Of a stretch of 29,417 nt of DNA, positions 15,562-24,221 are shown piece after piece. Each line of letters starts with the position of its first letter. Position 1 is the stretch's first letter. The stretch is taken from contig DCFU01000022.1 of the NCBI GenBank assembly GCA_002319795.1, forward strand, positions 1 through 29,417, in the 5' to 3' direction. Made by a program: the position numbers and the translations under genes. A model generated the notes under the pieces. The model had not been told where the DNA came from. It was given only the letters and a program-made list of their open reading frames with translations, and searched no databases. The stretch is from Megamonas sp. UBA1796. GTDB taxonomy: Bacteria; Bacillota; Negativicutes; Selenomonadales; Selenomonadaceae.

Positions 15562-16854
15562 TTGAACAGGACAATTTTTAAGTCGTTACATTTTCAGGTC
15601 TTATTATCAATTTTCATAGGTATTTTAGTTGGGTACCTTTACCCATCCTTTGGCGAAGCCATGAAGCCATTAGGTGATGCATTTATTAAATTGATTAAGA
15701 TGATTATTGGACCAATTATTTTCTGTACGATTGTTTGTGGTATTGCAGGCATGGGGGACATGAAAAAAGTAGGACGTGTCGGAGGAAAGGCACTTCTGTA
15801 TTTTGAGGTGGTAACAACATTTTCTTTATTTTTCGGAATTTTTCTTGTCACAGTATTAAAACCGGGACTTGGAATGAATATTGATGTTGCCTCGTTGGAT
15901 GCATCTTCTGTATCTGCCTATGCACAGGCTGCACAGACACATACGATGGGTGAGTTTTTTATGAATATCATTCCAAATACAGTGGTGGATGCTTTTGCTA
16001 AAGGTGAAATCCTGCAGGTTTTGCTGTTTTCTATTCTTTTTGGGGCAGCCTTGTCAAAGTTTGGAGAAAAAGGCAAACCAGTTTTAAATTTCATTAATGA
16101 TATTTCACATGTGTTTTTTAAAATTGTTGATATTATTATGAAATTTGCTCCACTTGGCACCTTTGGTGCTATGGCTTTTACTATTGGCAAATATGGAATA
16201 GGATCACTTGGTCCCCTTATGAAGCTTTTGGGGACATTCTATCTGGCATGCTTTTTATTCCTGTGCTTGGTTATTTGGCCAATTGCTAAATGGGCTGGCA
16301 TCAATTTTTTACATTATCTTGCCTATTTTAAGGATGAAATTCTCATTGTTTTTGGTACGGCATCATCGGAAAGTGTATTGCCCCGTATGATGGAAAAACT
16401 AGAAAAGTTGGGCTGTTCAAAGTCTATTGTAGGACTTGTGATTCCTACAGGCTATTCTTTTAATTTGGACGGGACATCCATTTATCTTACGATTGCTGCG
16501 ATTTTTTTAGCTCAAGCAACGAATACTGATCTGACCTTTGTACAAGAGGCAACAATCATAGCAGTACTTCTTTTGACTTCGAAGGGAGCTTCCGGAGTTA
16601 CGGGCAGCGGATTTATTGTTCTGGCTGCTACGCTGGCAAGTATTCCGGCGATTCCTGTGGGTGCCCTGGCACTTATTTTCGGCGTGGACCGTTTCATGAC
16701 ACAGGGAAGGGCCTTGACAAATCTCATTGGTAACGGAATAGCAACTTTTGTGGTTGCAAAATGGGAAAATGAGCTTGATCGCGAGAAAATGAGTCAGGTA
16801 CTTTATAATAGAAAAGAAAATGAAAGGCCTGCATTTGAAGAGGGAAAAATTTGA
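15562..16854 (+). CDS. dctA: C4-dicarboxylate:cation symporter DctA
   Basis: This 430-aa symporter of the DAACS family imports succinate, fumarate or malate with cations. Similarity to E. coli DctA is high along the whole length: KSLHFQVLLSIFIGILVGYLYP at the N-terminus, HP1 GTASSESVLPRMMEKLEKLG, IPTGYSFNLDGTSIYL in helix 7 (NLDGT in place of NMDGT of glutamate carriers), HP2 SKGASGVTGSGFIVLAATL and DRFMTQGRALTNLIGNG in helix 8. These features favour DctA over GltP. The start is TTG at 15562 with AAGGAGG about ten bases upstream. It is monocistronic with a terminator. Its presence agrees with an anaerobe that uses or exchanges C4-dicarboxylates. Confidence 0.9.
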   Translation: MNRTIFKSLHFQVLLSIFIGILVGYLYPSFGEAMKPLGDAFIKLIKMIIGPIIFCTIVCGIAGMGDMKKVGRVGGKALLYFEVVTTFSLFFGIFLVTVLKPGLGMNIDVASLDASSVSAYAQAAQTHTMGEFFMNIIPNTVVDAFAKGEILQVLLFSILFGAALSKFGEKGKPVLNFINDISHVFFKIVDIIMKFAPLGTFGAMAFTIGKYGIGSLGPLMKLLGTFYLACFLFLCLVIWPIAKWAGINFLHYLAYFKDEILIVFGTASSESVLPRMMEKLEKLGCSKSIVGLVIPTGYSFNLDGTSIYLTIAAIFLAQATNTDLTFVQEATIIAVLLLTSKGASGVTGSGFIVLAATLASIPAIPVGALALIFGVDRFMTQGRALTNLIGNGIATFVVAKWENELDREKMSQVLYNRKENERPAFEEGKI

Positions 16855-16914
16855 TTAACATATTATGAAAAGGCTGGTTTTTCTAATCGGATGTATGCAT
16901 TGTTCTTTGTATGA

Positions 16915-16957
16915 AAAATCTTTCGGGAATCAAAAAATTTCCGGAAGATTTTTTTTA
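16915..16957 (+). terminator. Intrinsic terminator of dctA
   Basis: A 15-bp stem (16915-16929 with 16938-16952, two G-U pairs) has an 8-nt loop and is followed by a T-run. Confidence 0.85.
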
Positions 16958-17071
16958 TGATTGACAAAGAAGCTATGATTGTACTAAACTGTAATACAAT
17001 ATCCCGGAGTAATCCTACCCTTGTATGGATTTTCTTCTTCGGTTTCGAAAATAAAAAGAAAAGAAGGGGTT

Positions 17072-18577
17072 ATGTTGGCATTTTATTTTAAAGAAGCATC
17101 GCATACATTTGGAGAGTATTTGTTGGTGCCAGGCTATTCTTCCAGTCAGTGCATTCCAGCAAACGTTTCTTTGGAAACACCGTTAGTTAAATTCAAGAAG
17201 GGTGAACAGCCAAAGATTAAAATGAATATACCGATGACCTCGGCAATCATGCAGGCTGTTTCTGATGATAAGATGGCTATCGCACTTGCGAAGGAGGGCG
17301 GGGTATCTTTTGTTTACGGTTCTCAGCCAATTGAAGAAGAAGCCGCCATGGTGACTCGTGTAAAAAATTACAAATCGGGTTTTGTAAGCAGTGATTCTAA
17401 TATAAGACCAACGACAACTTTAGGTGAAATCCTAGAGTTAAAAGATCAGACAGCGCATTCTACGATGGCTGTTACTGAGGATGGTACACCGACAGGTAAA
17501 CTTCTTGGCATTGTGACCAGCCGGGATTATCGTGTGACACGTATGCCGATGGATACGCAAGCAAGTAATTTTATGACACCATTCTCAAAGCTGGTTTATG
17601 CAGATGCTGATACGACACTTTCACAGGCAAATGATCTTATCTGGGAGCATAAGCTGAATATGTTACCGCTGATTGATGCAAATCAACGCTTGCGTTATAT
17701 GGTATTCCGTAAGGACTATACAGATAATAAGGAAAACGAACTTGAACTTATTGATGGGAATAAACGTTATGTAGTCGGTGCTGGTATAAATACGCGTGAT
17801 TATGCAAAACGTGTGCCAGTGCTTTTGAAGGCTGGGGCTGATGCTTTTTGTATAGATTCTTCAGAAGGGTTTTCGGATTGGCAGCGGATTACACTTCAAT
17901 ATATTCATGAAAATTTTGGGGAGGATGTCAAGGTCGGTGCCGGAAATGTTGTAGACAGGGAAGGCTTTCGTTTCCTGGCGGAAGCGGGCGCCGATTTTGT
18001 CAAGGTTGGCATAGGCGGCGGTTCTATCTGTATTACACGTGAGACGAAAGGTATCGGGCGTGGTCAGGCAACAGCGCTTATTGATGTATGTAAAGCGCGT
18101 GACGAATACTATGAAGAGACAGGGTTTTATATTCCTGTATGCTCGGATGGTGGTATTGTTCACGATTATCATATGACGCTGGCCTTGGCAATGGGGGCTG
18201 ATTTCATGATGTTGGGCCGATACTTCTCGCGTTTTGATGAGAGTCCGACAGATAAGGTTAAGGTGAATGGGACCTACTATAAGGAATATTGGGGTGAAGG
18301 TTCAAATCGTGCACGTAACTGGCAGCGATATGATCTTGGGGGAGACCGCAAGCTTTCCTTTGAGGAGGGGGTCGATTCGTACGTGCCGTATGCTGGTTCG
18401 TTAAAGGATAATGTCCATATCACGCTCAGCAAGATTCGTTCGACTATGTGCAACTGCGGAGCACTCACTATTAAAGAATTGCAGAAACAAGCGAAGATTA
18501 CACTCGTTTCCTCGACCAGTATTGTTGAGGGCGGTTCACATGATGTTATACTTAAAGATAAATTTTCCCGTGACTGA
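17072..18577 (+). CDS. guaB: IMP dehydrogenase (Tritrichomonas-like clade)
   Basis: This 501-aa enzyme oxidises IMP to XMP with NAD+, the committed step of guanine nucleotide synthesis. It has a TIM barrel with an inserted CBS pair (about 105-220). The active loop is VGIGGGSICITRETKGIGRG with catalytic C320; the flap contains NWQRYDLGG (R419-Y420). The sequence matches the Tritrichomonas foetus type rather than the common bacterial GPGSICTTR form, and numbering runs one residue ahead of that enzyme. K311 and E431/E432 are the variants linked to low mycophenolic acid sensitivity. The start is ATG 17072 behind AGAAGGGG; a TTG at 17021 would add 17 unlikely residues. TTGACA at 16961 lacks a good -10 partner. 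Confidence 0.9.
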   Translation: MLAFYFKEASHTFGEYLLVPGYSSSQCIPANVSLETPLVKFKKGEQPKIKMNIPMTSAIMQAVSDDKMAIALAKEGGVSFVYGSQPIEEEAAMVTRVKNYKSGFVSSDSNIRPTTTLGEILELKDQTAHSTMAVTEDGTPTGKLLGIVTSRDYRVTRMPMDTQASNFMTPFSKLVYADADTTLSQANDLIWEHKLNMLPLIDANQRLRYMVFRKDYTDNKENELELIDGNKRYVVGAGINTRDYAKRVPVLLKAGADAFCIDSSEGFSDWQRITLQYIHENFGEDVKVGAGNVVDREGFRFLAEAGADFVKVGIGGGSICITRETKGIGRGQATALIDVCKARDEYYEETGFYIPVCSDGGIVHDYHMTLALAMGADFMMLGRYFSRFDESPTDKVKVNGTYYKEYWGEGSNRARNWQRYDLGGDRKLSFEEGVDSYVPYAGSLKDNVHITLSKIRSTMCNCGALTIKELQKQAKITLVSSTSIVEGGSHDVILKDKFSRD

Positions 18578-18584
18578 TAGTTAT

Positions 18585-18631
18585 AATAAAAGCCCGAAAT
18601 CCATGTTCAATCAGGATTTCGGGCTTTTATT
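18585..18631. terminator. Bidirectional terminator shared by guaB and the glycosylase gene
   Basis: A perfect 18-bp stem (18585-18602 with 18614-18631) has an 11-nt loop and A/T-rich ends on both strands. It ends guaB on the plus strand and the convergent gene on the minus strand. The last six codons of the minus-strand gene lie in the right arm, and its TGA is in the loop. Confidence 0.92.
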
Positions 18632-19141
18632 ATGGATGAAGATTATTTGCCATGCTTCAATCAGCATATCCATATGCCAGCGAGCGTTTGCAGGACTCGT
18701 CGAAGGCATAGGCAAAAAGCGGATGGATTCGTTTTTAAGCAAAGGTTTGTTATATTTTTTAAACGTTTGATAAGATTTTGCTCCATTGAAACAAACCGTA
18801 TGGATATGTGGATATGCAGTGAAAAATTTTGCAAAATCATTCGCAGCTTCATGGTGAATTGAAGTATCAAGGCTACCTGTGCGCTCACAGGTATTGATGG
18901 AATCCCATAGAGCAATATGGTGGTGCAGCAGCATGGCAAGGCGTTCTTCGTATTTTTCGGGAGGTTGCTTTTTGTGTTCCAATAAATACGCCATAAGCGG
19001 CCAGAAACGATTTTGTGGATGTGCGTAATACTGCTGTTTTTCCAAGGATGTTATGCCCGGCATAGAACCGAGGATAAGGATAGTACAATTTTTATCTGTG
19101 CTGGGTGAAAATCCAATGCAATTCGGTTTGTTGTTTGTCAT
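18611..19141 (-). CDS. DNA-deoxyinosine glycosylase (UDG superfamily, HDG type)
   Basis: This 176-aa protein resembles the hypoxanthine-DNA glycosylase family (UDG family 6), which excises deaminated adenine from DNA. Family stretches are LILGSMPGITSLEKQQYYAH followed by PQNRFW (substrate pocket), the ALWDS block, CFNGAKSY, and the terminal LPSTSPANA. I start it at ATG 19139-19141, six bases after AGAGGTGA; an upstream ATG adds 18 unrelated residues across the promoter. It is convergent with guaB. The final residues NKSPKS are encoded by the arm of the shared terminator, so the C-terminus seems shaped by it. Confidence 0.85.
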   Translation of the reverse strand: MTNNKPNCIGFSPSTDKNCTILILGSMPGITSLEKQQYYAHPQNRFWPLMAYLLEHKKQPPEKYEERLAMLLHHHIALWDSINTCERTGSLDTSIHHEAANDFAKFFTAYPHIHTVCFNGAKSYQTFKKYNKPLLKNESIRFLPMPSTSPANARWHMDMLIEAWQIIFIHNKSPKS

Positions 19142-19159
19142 AAAAATCACCTCTGCATT

Positions 19160-19188
19160 ACTATAAACGAATTTCAGTCGATTTTCAA
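19160..19188 (-). promoter_or_regulatory. Promoter of the deoxyinosine glycosylase gene
   Basis: On the minus strand TTGAAA (19183-19188), a 17-bp spacer and TATAGT (19160-19165) precede the ATG by about 20 bp, which implies a very short leader. Confidence 0.65.
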
Positions 19189-19217
19189 TATACATACCTA
19201 TACTAATAAGAAGCTTA

Positions 19218-19226
19218 TGATATAAT
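19218..19226 (+). promoter_or_regulatory. Extended -10 promoter of the OmpR/EnvZ-type pair
   Basis: TGA-TATAAT gives an extended -10 without a clear -35 box, 43 bp before the response regulator start. It is divergent from the glycosylase promoter 50 bp away. Confidence 0.55.
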
Positions 19227-19269
19227 TAAGTAGGAAGCTTTTATTCGCAATATTAGGAGGAGAAGGCTC

Positions 19270-19944
19270 ATGCGTGTACTTTTAGCAGAAGACGATAAGC
19301 GGTTAGGAAAACTTATCAAATATATGTTAGAGCAGAATGATATTACGGTAGAATGGGTAACCAGCGGTGACGCGATCTATGAATATGCAATGTATGATGA
19401 ATATGATATTCTTGTACTTGATTGGATGATGCCGGTGGAAACCGGAGTAAATGCGTGCAAGCGTCTAAGAGAGAATGGCTACGAAAGAGCAATTTTAATC
19501 CTCACAGCTAAGGACTGTGTGGAAGATCGGGTTACAGGACTGGATGCTGGTGCGGATGATTATTTGGTAAAGCCTTTTGAATTTGCTGAACTATTAGCCC
19601 GGTTGCGTGCACTTGCCCGTAGGAGCAGCCAAAAAATACAGCAGGATGTTGTCCGGGTAGGGGAATTTACTTTGAACCGTACAGCGAAGGTCTTGAAAAA
19701 GCAGGAACAAGTGATACAGCTTTCCCCGCGTGAATTTCAGATTTTTGATCTTTTGGCCCAAAATATGGGGATTGTAGTACCGCGCGATATCATCTTAGAT
19801 CGTATTTGGGGTCTTGAATCGGAGGTAAGTTCGAATAATATAGATTCTTATGTGAAGCTGATCCGCAAAAAGTTAGATGTCGGTGATGGGAAAACGATTA
19901 TTCATACCATTCGTGGTGTTGGTTATAAATTGGAGGCAGAGTGA
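19270..19944 (+). CDS. OmpR/PhoB-family response regulator
   Basis: This 224-aa regulator has a receiver domain (AEDD acidic pair, phospho-acceptor D51 in LVLDWMMP, LTAKD, and LVKPFEF with its lysine). A C-terminal winged helix follows (about 128-222: LSPREFQIFDLLAQN ... VKLIRKKLD ... IRGVGYKLE). The ATG follows AGGAGGAG. The stop overlaps the kinase GTG start. The acidic pair and KPF motif are of normal PhoB type; no target can be named. Confidence 0.93.
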   Translation: MRVLLAEDDKRLGKLIKYMLEQNDITVEWVTSGDAIYEYAMYDEYDILVLDWMMPVETGVNACKRLRENGYERAILILTAKDCVEDRVTGLDAGADDYLVKPFEFAELLARLRALARRSSQKIQQDVVRVGEFTLNRTAKVLKKQEQVIQLSPREFQIFDLLAQNMGIVVPRDIILDRIWGLESEVSSNNIDSYVKLIRKKLDVGDGKTIIHTIRGVGYKLEAE

Positions 19945-21242
19945 TTGTGTCAGTGAATGTTTTTCGCCGGAGCAGACGGAGACTTACACTATTTTATTCG
20001 CTTACGATGTTTTGTTTCCTGTTTGTATTGCTTTTTGGCGTCCATAAGAGCATGGAATGGGCGGTCGCATCGGAACAGGCACGTGAGCTTATGGACACAG
20101 CAAATGATGTCGCGTATGCACAAGCCTTTCTTATTCAACATAGGGAACTGCTTTTCGATGATGGTTCTGTTTATACTGGAAGTCGGGACCGTTTGTTTTT
20201 TTATGTTTTTGATACAGATGGCCGAATGTTGAACTTTTCGCGATCCTCTTTTTTTATTGAACCATTCATTTTGGATACGATTGCTGGCTGGAAGGTAGCT
20301 GCCGGCGATGTTGCGGTATTCAATAAAAAAAGCGATAACGGGCAGGAAACAAATATTATGATGACGGCGCATCCGATTATCGTGAACGGTGAATTGCAGG
20401 GCATGGTTTATGTAGGAAAAGATGTTACGGCTATGTATAACGGCTTGAAAAAAGCAACTTATGCGGTTGCATTTTTAGCGTTCTTTGCGCTGGCTATTGC
20501 GACGATGGCCGGCCATATCATGTCAGGCAAGGCGATTGTTCCTATGCGTGAAGCTTATGAAAAACAGCGGCAATTTGCCGCAGATGCATCCCATGAGCTT
20601 CGTACCCCACTCAGTGTTGTTATGGCTTCAGCAGATCTTTTAGAAAATGACCCTTCTATTACATCACCATTTTTAAAGCAGGTTATTGCAGATGTAAGGG
20701 ATGAAGTTAAGAAAATGACCAAGCTGGTCAGCGATCTTTTGGTAGTAGCACGTAGTGACAATCAGGCGTTGAAGCTGAAAATGCAAAAAATTAATATGGC
20801 GGCAGTAATTAAGCAGACCTTACGCCTTATGCAGCCATTAGCAGAAAAGAAGAATATCTGTTTTCATAGTGAGGGGCTGCAGGCAGCGGATATACATGCA
20901 GATGAGCAGAAAATAAAACAGCTTGTGCTTATATTGGTAGATAATGCAGTGAAATATACACCGGAAAATGGCAGCGTTACGGTGACTTTGGATGCAGTAC
21001 ATGATAAAGATAAAATCAAATTGTCTATTAGGGACACAGGCATAGGAATTCCCAAAGAGGATCAGGAGCGTATCTTTGATCGTTTTTATCGTGTGGATAA
21101 AGCGCGATCACGTGAAATGGGAGGCAATGGCTTGGGCCTTGCTATCGCGCAGGAAATTGTCAATCTCCATCAGGGAAAGATTTTTGTTGCGAGTGAACCA
21201 GGCAAGGGTACAATTTTTACTGTAGTACTAAAGAAAAAATAG
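19941..21242 (+). CDS. Membrane sensor histidine kinase (EnvZ/PhoR type)
   Basis: This 433-aa kinase has TM1 at about 15-35, an extracytoplasmic sensor region of about 135 residues, TM2 at about 173-193, then a HisKA helix with FAADASHELRTPLS (H218). The ATPase domain shows N-box VDNAVKYTPENG, G1 DTGIGIP, F-box RFYRVDKARSR and G2 GNGLGLAIA. It overlaps the response regulator by 4 bp (GTGA). A GTG at 19947 has better spacing from GGAGG and may be the real start (two residues shorter). The signal is unknown; the sensor region has a PAS-like pattern, FYVFDTDGRMLNFSRS. Confidence 0.9.
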   Translation: MIVSVNVFRRSRRRLTLFYSLTMFCFLFVLLFGVHKSMEWAVASEQARELMDTANDVAYAQAFLIQHRELLFDDGSVYTGSRDRLFFYVFDTDGRMLNFSRSSFFIEPFILDTIAGWKVAAGDVAVFNKKSDNGQETNIMMTAHPIIVNGELQGMVYVGKDVTAMYNGLKKATYAVAFLAFFALAIATMAGHIMSGKAIVPMREAYEKQRQFAADASHELRTPLSVVMASADLLENDPSITSPFLKQVIADVRDEVKKMTKLVSDLLVVARSDNQALKLKMQKINMAAVIKQTLRLMQPLAEKKNICFHSEGLQAADIHADEQKIKQLVLILVDNAVKYTPENGSVTVTLDAVHDKDKIKLSIRDTGIGIPKEDQERIFDRFYRVDKARSREMGGNGLGLAIAQEIVNLHQGKIFVASEPGKGTIFTVVLKKK

Positions 21243-21255
21243 TCATAGAAATATT

Positions 21256-21295
21256 AGTCAAAAAGTCAAAAAATAATTTGACTTTTTGACTTTTT
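21256..21295. promoter_or_regulatory. Inverted pair of AGTCAAA tandem heptads: CtsR-like operator and/or terminator
   Basis: AGTCAAAAAGTCAAA (21256-21270) is a tandem of two AGTCAAA heptads, one base apart. An exact inverted copy (21277-21291) follows after 6 bp. The heptad equals the half-site of CtsR operators, but normal CtsR sites have 3-bp spacing. The right arm contains the clpB -35 box. The repeat begins 13 bp after the kinase stop and could also act as an A/T-rich terminator. Confidence 0.55.
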
Positions 21296-21305
21296 GCTGT
21301 ATAAT
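21278..21305 (+). promoter_or_regulatory. clpB promoter
   Basis: TTGACT (21278-21283), a 16-bp spacer and a perfect TATAAT (21300-21305). The -35 lies inside the heptad array, so a protein bound there would block polymerase. No CIRCE is present. Confidence 0.65.
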
Positions 21306-21378
21306 AAAAATCAAGAAGCTGGATTGTGCTTCTTAACTGAGTTTTGAAAATTTATAAAGCAGGTTGGGAGGAAACTTT

Positions 21379-23952
21379 ATGGGAGAAGAAAAATATACAG
21401 CAAAAACTATGGCAGCGTTACAAACGGCGCAACAGGTAGCGGCATTGCATTATCATCAGGAGATTACATCTGCACATGTGCTTTTGGCACTTGTACAGGA
21501 GCCTGAAGGGCTGCTCTATACGATTTTTCAGGAAGCAAAGACGGATTTGCCAATGCTCAAAGTTTGCCTTGAGAAACTTTTGAATAAGATTCCCAGTGTT
21601 AAAGGACAGGATCGTCTGAGCATGGGAATGGATATGGTCCGTGTGCTTGCTAAAGCTGAAGAACTTGCCAAAAGTATGAAGGATGATTATATCAGTACAG
21701 AACATTTGCTAGTATCAGTAGTTACAGATGGCAATGCCGAAGTACAAGAAATTTGCGGACAGTTTGGACTTACGAAAAGTAAGATTATGTCTTCTATAAA
21801 AAAGAATCGCAAGCAAAATGTTACAAGTGATAATCCTGAGGATGGATATAAATCCTTAGAGAAATATGGCCGCGACCTTACAGATGCGGCACGGCAGGGT
21901 AAGCTTGATCCGGTTATCGGGCGTGATGAGGAAATTCGTCGCACGATAGAGATACTCTCTCGTCGTACGAAAAATAATCCAGTACTGATTGGTGAACCGG
22001 GTGTTGGTAAAACAGCTATTGTGGAGGGTCTCGCACGCCGCATTGTAGCAGGTGATGTACCGGAATCACTTAAAAATAAGACATTGTACTCCCTCGATAT
22101 GGGGTCACTTGTCGCCGGGGCAAAATTTCGCGGAGAGTTTGAGGAGCGATTAAAAGGCGTTTTGAATGAAATCGTTAAATCGGATGGACAGATACTTCTA
22201 TTCATTGATGAAGTCCATACTGTGGTTGGTGCTGGTGCAGCCGAAGGAGCAATGGATGCGGGCAATCTGCTGAAACCTATGCTGGCACGCGGTGAATTGC
22301 GGTGCATAGGTGCGACAACACTGAATGAGTATCGTAAATATATTGAAAAGGACACGGCTCTCGAAAGACGTTTTCAACCTGTTATGGTTGGTGAACCTAC
22401 CGTAGAGGATACAATTTCAATTTTACGTGGTCTTAAAGATCGTTATGAAGTCCACCATGGTGTACGTATTCGCGATAATGCGCTTGTATCGGCGGCTGTA
22501 CTATCTGATAGGTATATTGCTGACCGTTTTCTGCCGGATAAGGCAATTGATCTTGTCGATGAAGCGGCTGCCAAGCTGCGTACGGAAATCGAATCTATGC
22601 CGGCACCTTTAGATGAGGTGCGTCGTAAAATCATGCAGCTTGAAATAGAAGAGCAGGCTCTTAAGAAGGAAACGGATGCTGCTTCAGTGGAAAAGCTGAC
22701 GGGAATAATAGAAGAAAAAGAAAAATTGCAAAAGGAACAGGAAGAACTTCGGCGTAAATGGGAGAGTGAAAAGCAGGATATCTTACGTGTGCGTGCTGTC
22801 AAGAAGAAGATAGATGTCGTTCACAGCGAGATGGAAACTGCAGAGCGGGCGTATGATCTTAATCGGCTTTCTGAGCTTAAATATGGCAAATTGCCAGAAC
22901 TGGAGAAAAAGCTTAAGGAAGAAGAAAATATCATAGCAGGAAAATCTCAGGATACGCGGTTGTTAAAGGAAGAAGTAGGGGAAGAAGATATTGCAAAGGT
23001 AGTGAGTCGCTGGACCGGGATACCAGTTACGAAAATGCTTACAGGTGAGCGCGAGAAACTGGTACATCTGGAGGATGTCTTGCATGAACGTGTTGTTGGA
23101 CAGGATGAGGCTGTACGTGTTGTAAGTGAAGCTATCCTGCGGGCCAGAGCAGGTATAAAGGATCCAAATCGTCCAATCGGTTCGTTTATCTTCCTGGGGC
23201 CTACGGGTGTCGGTAAAACGGAGTTGGCCAAGACTTTGGCGGATGCGTTGTTTGATGATGAGCGTAGTATGATACGTGTTGATATGAGCGAGTATATGGA
23301 AAAGCATTCCGTAGCAAGACTCATAGGCGCGCCTCCGGGCTACGTAGGCTACGATGAAGGCGGTCAGCTTACAGAAGCGGTACGTCGCCGTCCATATTGC
23401 GTTATTTTACTTGATGAGATAGAAAAGGCGCATCGGGATGTGTTCAATGTTTTGTTGCAGATTCTGGATGATGGCCGTCTTACGGATGGCAAGGGCCGTG
23501 TTGTCAATTTCAAGAATACGGTTATCATTATGACATCGAATCTTGGTTCACATGAGATACTCAATAAAGGTTTTGAAGAAGCTGATAAATCAGTGCGGGA
23601 AATTCTTAAGGAATATTTCCGTCCGGAATTTTTGAACCGCGTAGATGATATCGTTGTATTTAGAGCTTTGGAAAAGGAACAGGTAAAGAAAATTGCTGAG
23701 ATTCTGTTGTCAAAACTCAGTGAACGCCTGATGCGGCAGGTAAAGATTTCACTTAAATGGTCAGATGAAGTTTTAACTGTGCTTTCTGAACAAGGTTTTG
23801 ACCCGAATTTTGGTGCGCGTCCACTTCGACGTTTGTTATCCCATACGATAGAAACAGCCTTATCTAAGGAAATCATCAAGGGGAATATCAAAGAAGGCGA
23901 TACCATTCGGATTGCGATTGAGAATGGAGTTTTTGTATTTAAATCTGCATAA
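21379..23952 (+). CDS. clpB: ATP-dependent disaggregase ClpB
   Basis: This 857-aa Hsp100 AAA+ chaperone has an N-terminal Clp repeat domain (1-150), NBD1 with Walker A GEPGVGKT and Walker B LLFIDEVHT, and a long coiled-coil M domain (about 400-525: LEIEEQALKKETD ... LRRKWESEKQDI). NBD2 has GPTGVGKT and VILLDEIEKAH. The full-length M domain and total size identify ClpB rather than ClpC. ClpB resolubilises aggregates with DnaK and does not pair with ClpP. The start is ATG 21379, seven bases after GGGAGG; a TTG at 21364 would overlap that site. It is monocistronic. Confidence 0.93.
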   Translation: MGEEKYTAKTMAALQTAQQVAALHYHQEITSAHVLLALVQEPEGLLYTIFQEAKTDLPMLKVCLEKLLNKIPSVKGQDRLSMGMDMVRVLAKAEELAKSMKDDYISTEHLLVSVVTDGNAEVQEICGQFGLTKSKIMSSIKKNRKQNVTSDNPEDGYKSLEKYGRDLTDAARQGKLDPVIGRDEEIRRTIEILSRRTKNNPVLIGEPGVGKTAIVEGLARRIVAGDVPESLKNKTLYSLDMGSLVAGAKFRGEFEERLKGVLNEIVKSDGQILLFIDEVHTVVGAGAAEGAMDAGNLLKPMLARGELRCIGATTLNEYRKYIEKDTALERRFQPVMVGEPTVEDTISILRGLKDRYEVHHGVRIRDNALVSAAVLSDRYIADRFLPDKAIDLVDEAAAKLRTEIESMPAPLDEVRRKIMQLEIEEQALKKETDAASVEKLTGIIEEKEKLQKEQEELRRKWESEKQDILRVRAVKKKIDVVHSEMETAERAYDLNRLSELKYGKLPELEKKLKEEENIIAGKSQDTRLLKEEVGEEDIAKVVSRWTGIPVTKMLTGEREKLVHLEDVLHERVVGQDEAVRVVSEAILRARAGIKDPNRPIGSFIFLGPTGVGKTELAKTLADALFDDERSMIRVDMSEYMEKHSVARLIGAPPGYVGYDEGGQLTEAVRRRPYCVILLDEIEKAHRDVFNVLLQILDDGRLTDGKGRVVNFKNTVIIMTSNLGSHEILNKGFEEADKSVREILKEYFRPEFLNRVDDIVVFRALEKEQVKKIAEILLSKLSERLMRQVKISLKWSDEVLTVLSEQGFDPNFGARPLRRLLSHTIETALSKEIIKGNIKEGDTIRIAIENGVFVFKSA

Positions 23953-23962
23953 TTGTGATTTT

Positions 23963-24000
23963 GATATCCCGGATTCCGTATCCATGGTATTCGGGATATC
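23963..24000 (+). terminator. Likely terminator of clpB
   Basis: A 12-bp stem GATATCCCGGAT/ATTCGGGATATC with a 14-nt loop lies 10 bp after the stop. The tail is A/T-rich but has no long T-run, so termination strength is uncertain. Confidence 0.55.
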
Positions 24001-24221
24001 ATTCTATATATCATAGTTTGGCGGTTTAAGAAACTATATTATTTTCTGGCGATTTTGGCATGCTGTGGAAAATAATGCTTTATGTGGTGAACGGATGGTT
24101 TTGTATATAAAAAAATAAATCCTTCCATACATACTATACATTTTTCGCATTTCCCTTTAAACTAATAGAGTAAAGTGCAACTGAAACTACAAGAATGCTT
24201 TTTAAAGGAGAGAACCGTTGT

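Noticed and set aside
16958..17071. Purine riboswitch or PurR box upstream of guaB
   Set aside because: No purine-aptamer core and no paired PurR boxes are visible; only a weak AATCC/GGATT pairing is present.
23364..24014. Minus-strand frame of 216 codons over the clpB end
   Set aside because: It lies antisense to the conserved ClpB NBD2, and its start region coincides with the clpB terminator.
24001..24221. Possible iron-regulated operator or riboswitch before smsC
   Set aside because: Only a 6-bp TAGTTT/AAACTA dyad and A/T-rich DNA are visible; no Fur, IscR or known riboswitch pattern could be supported.
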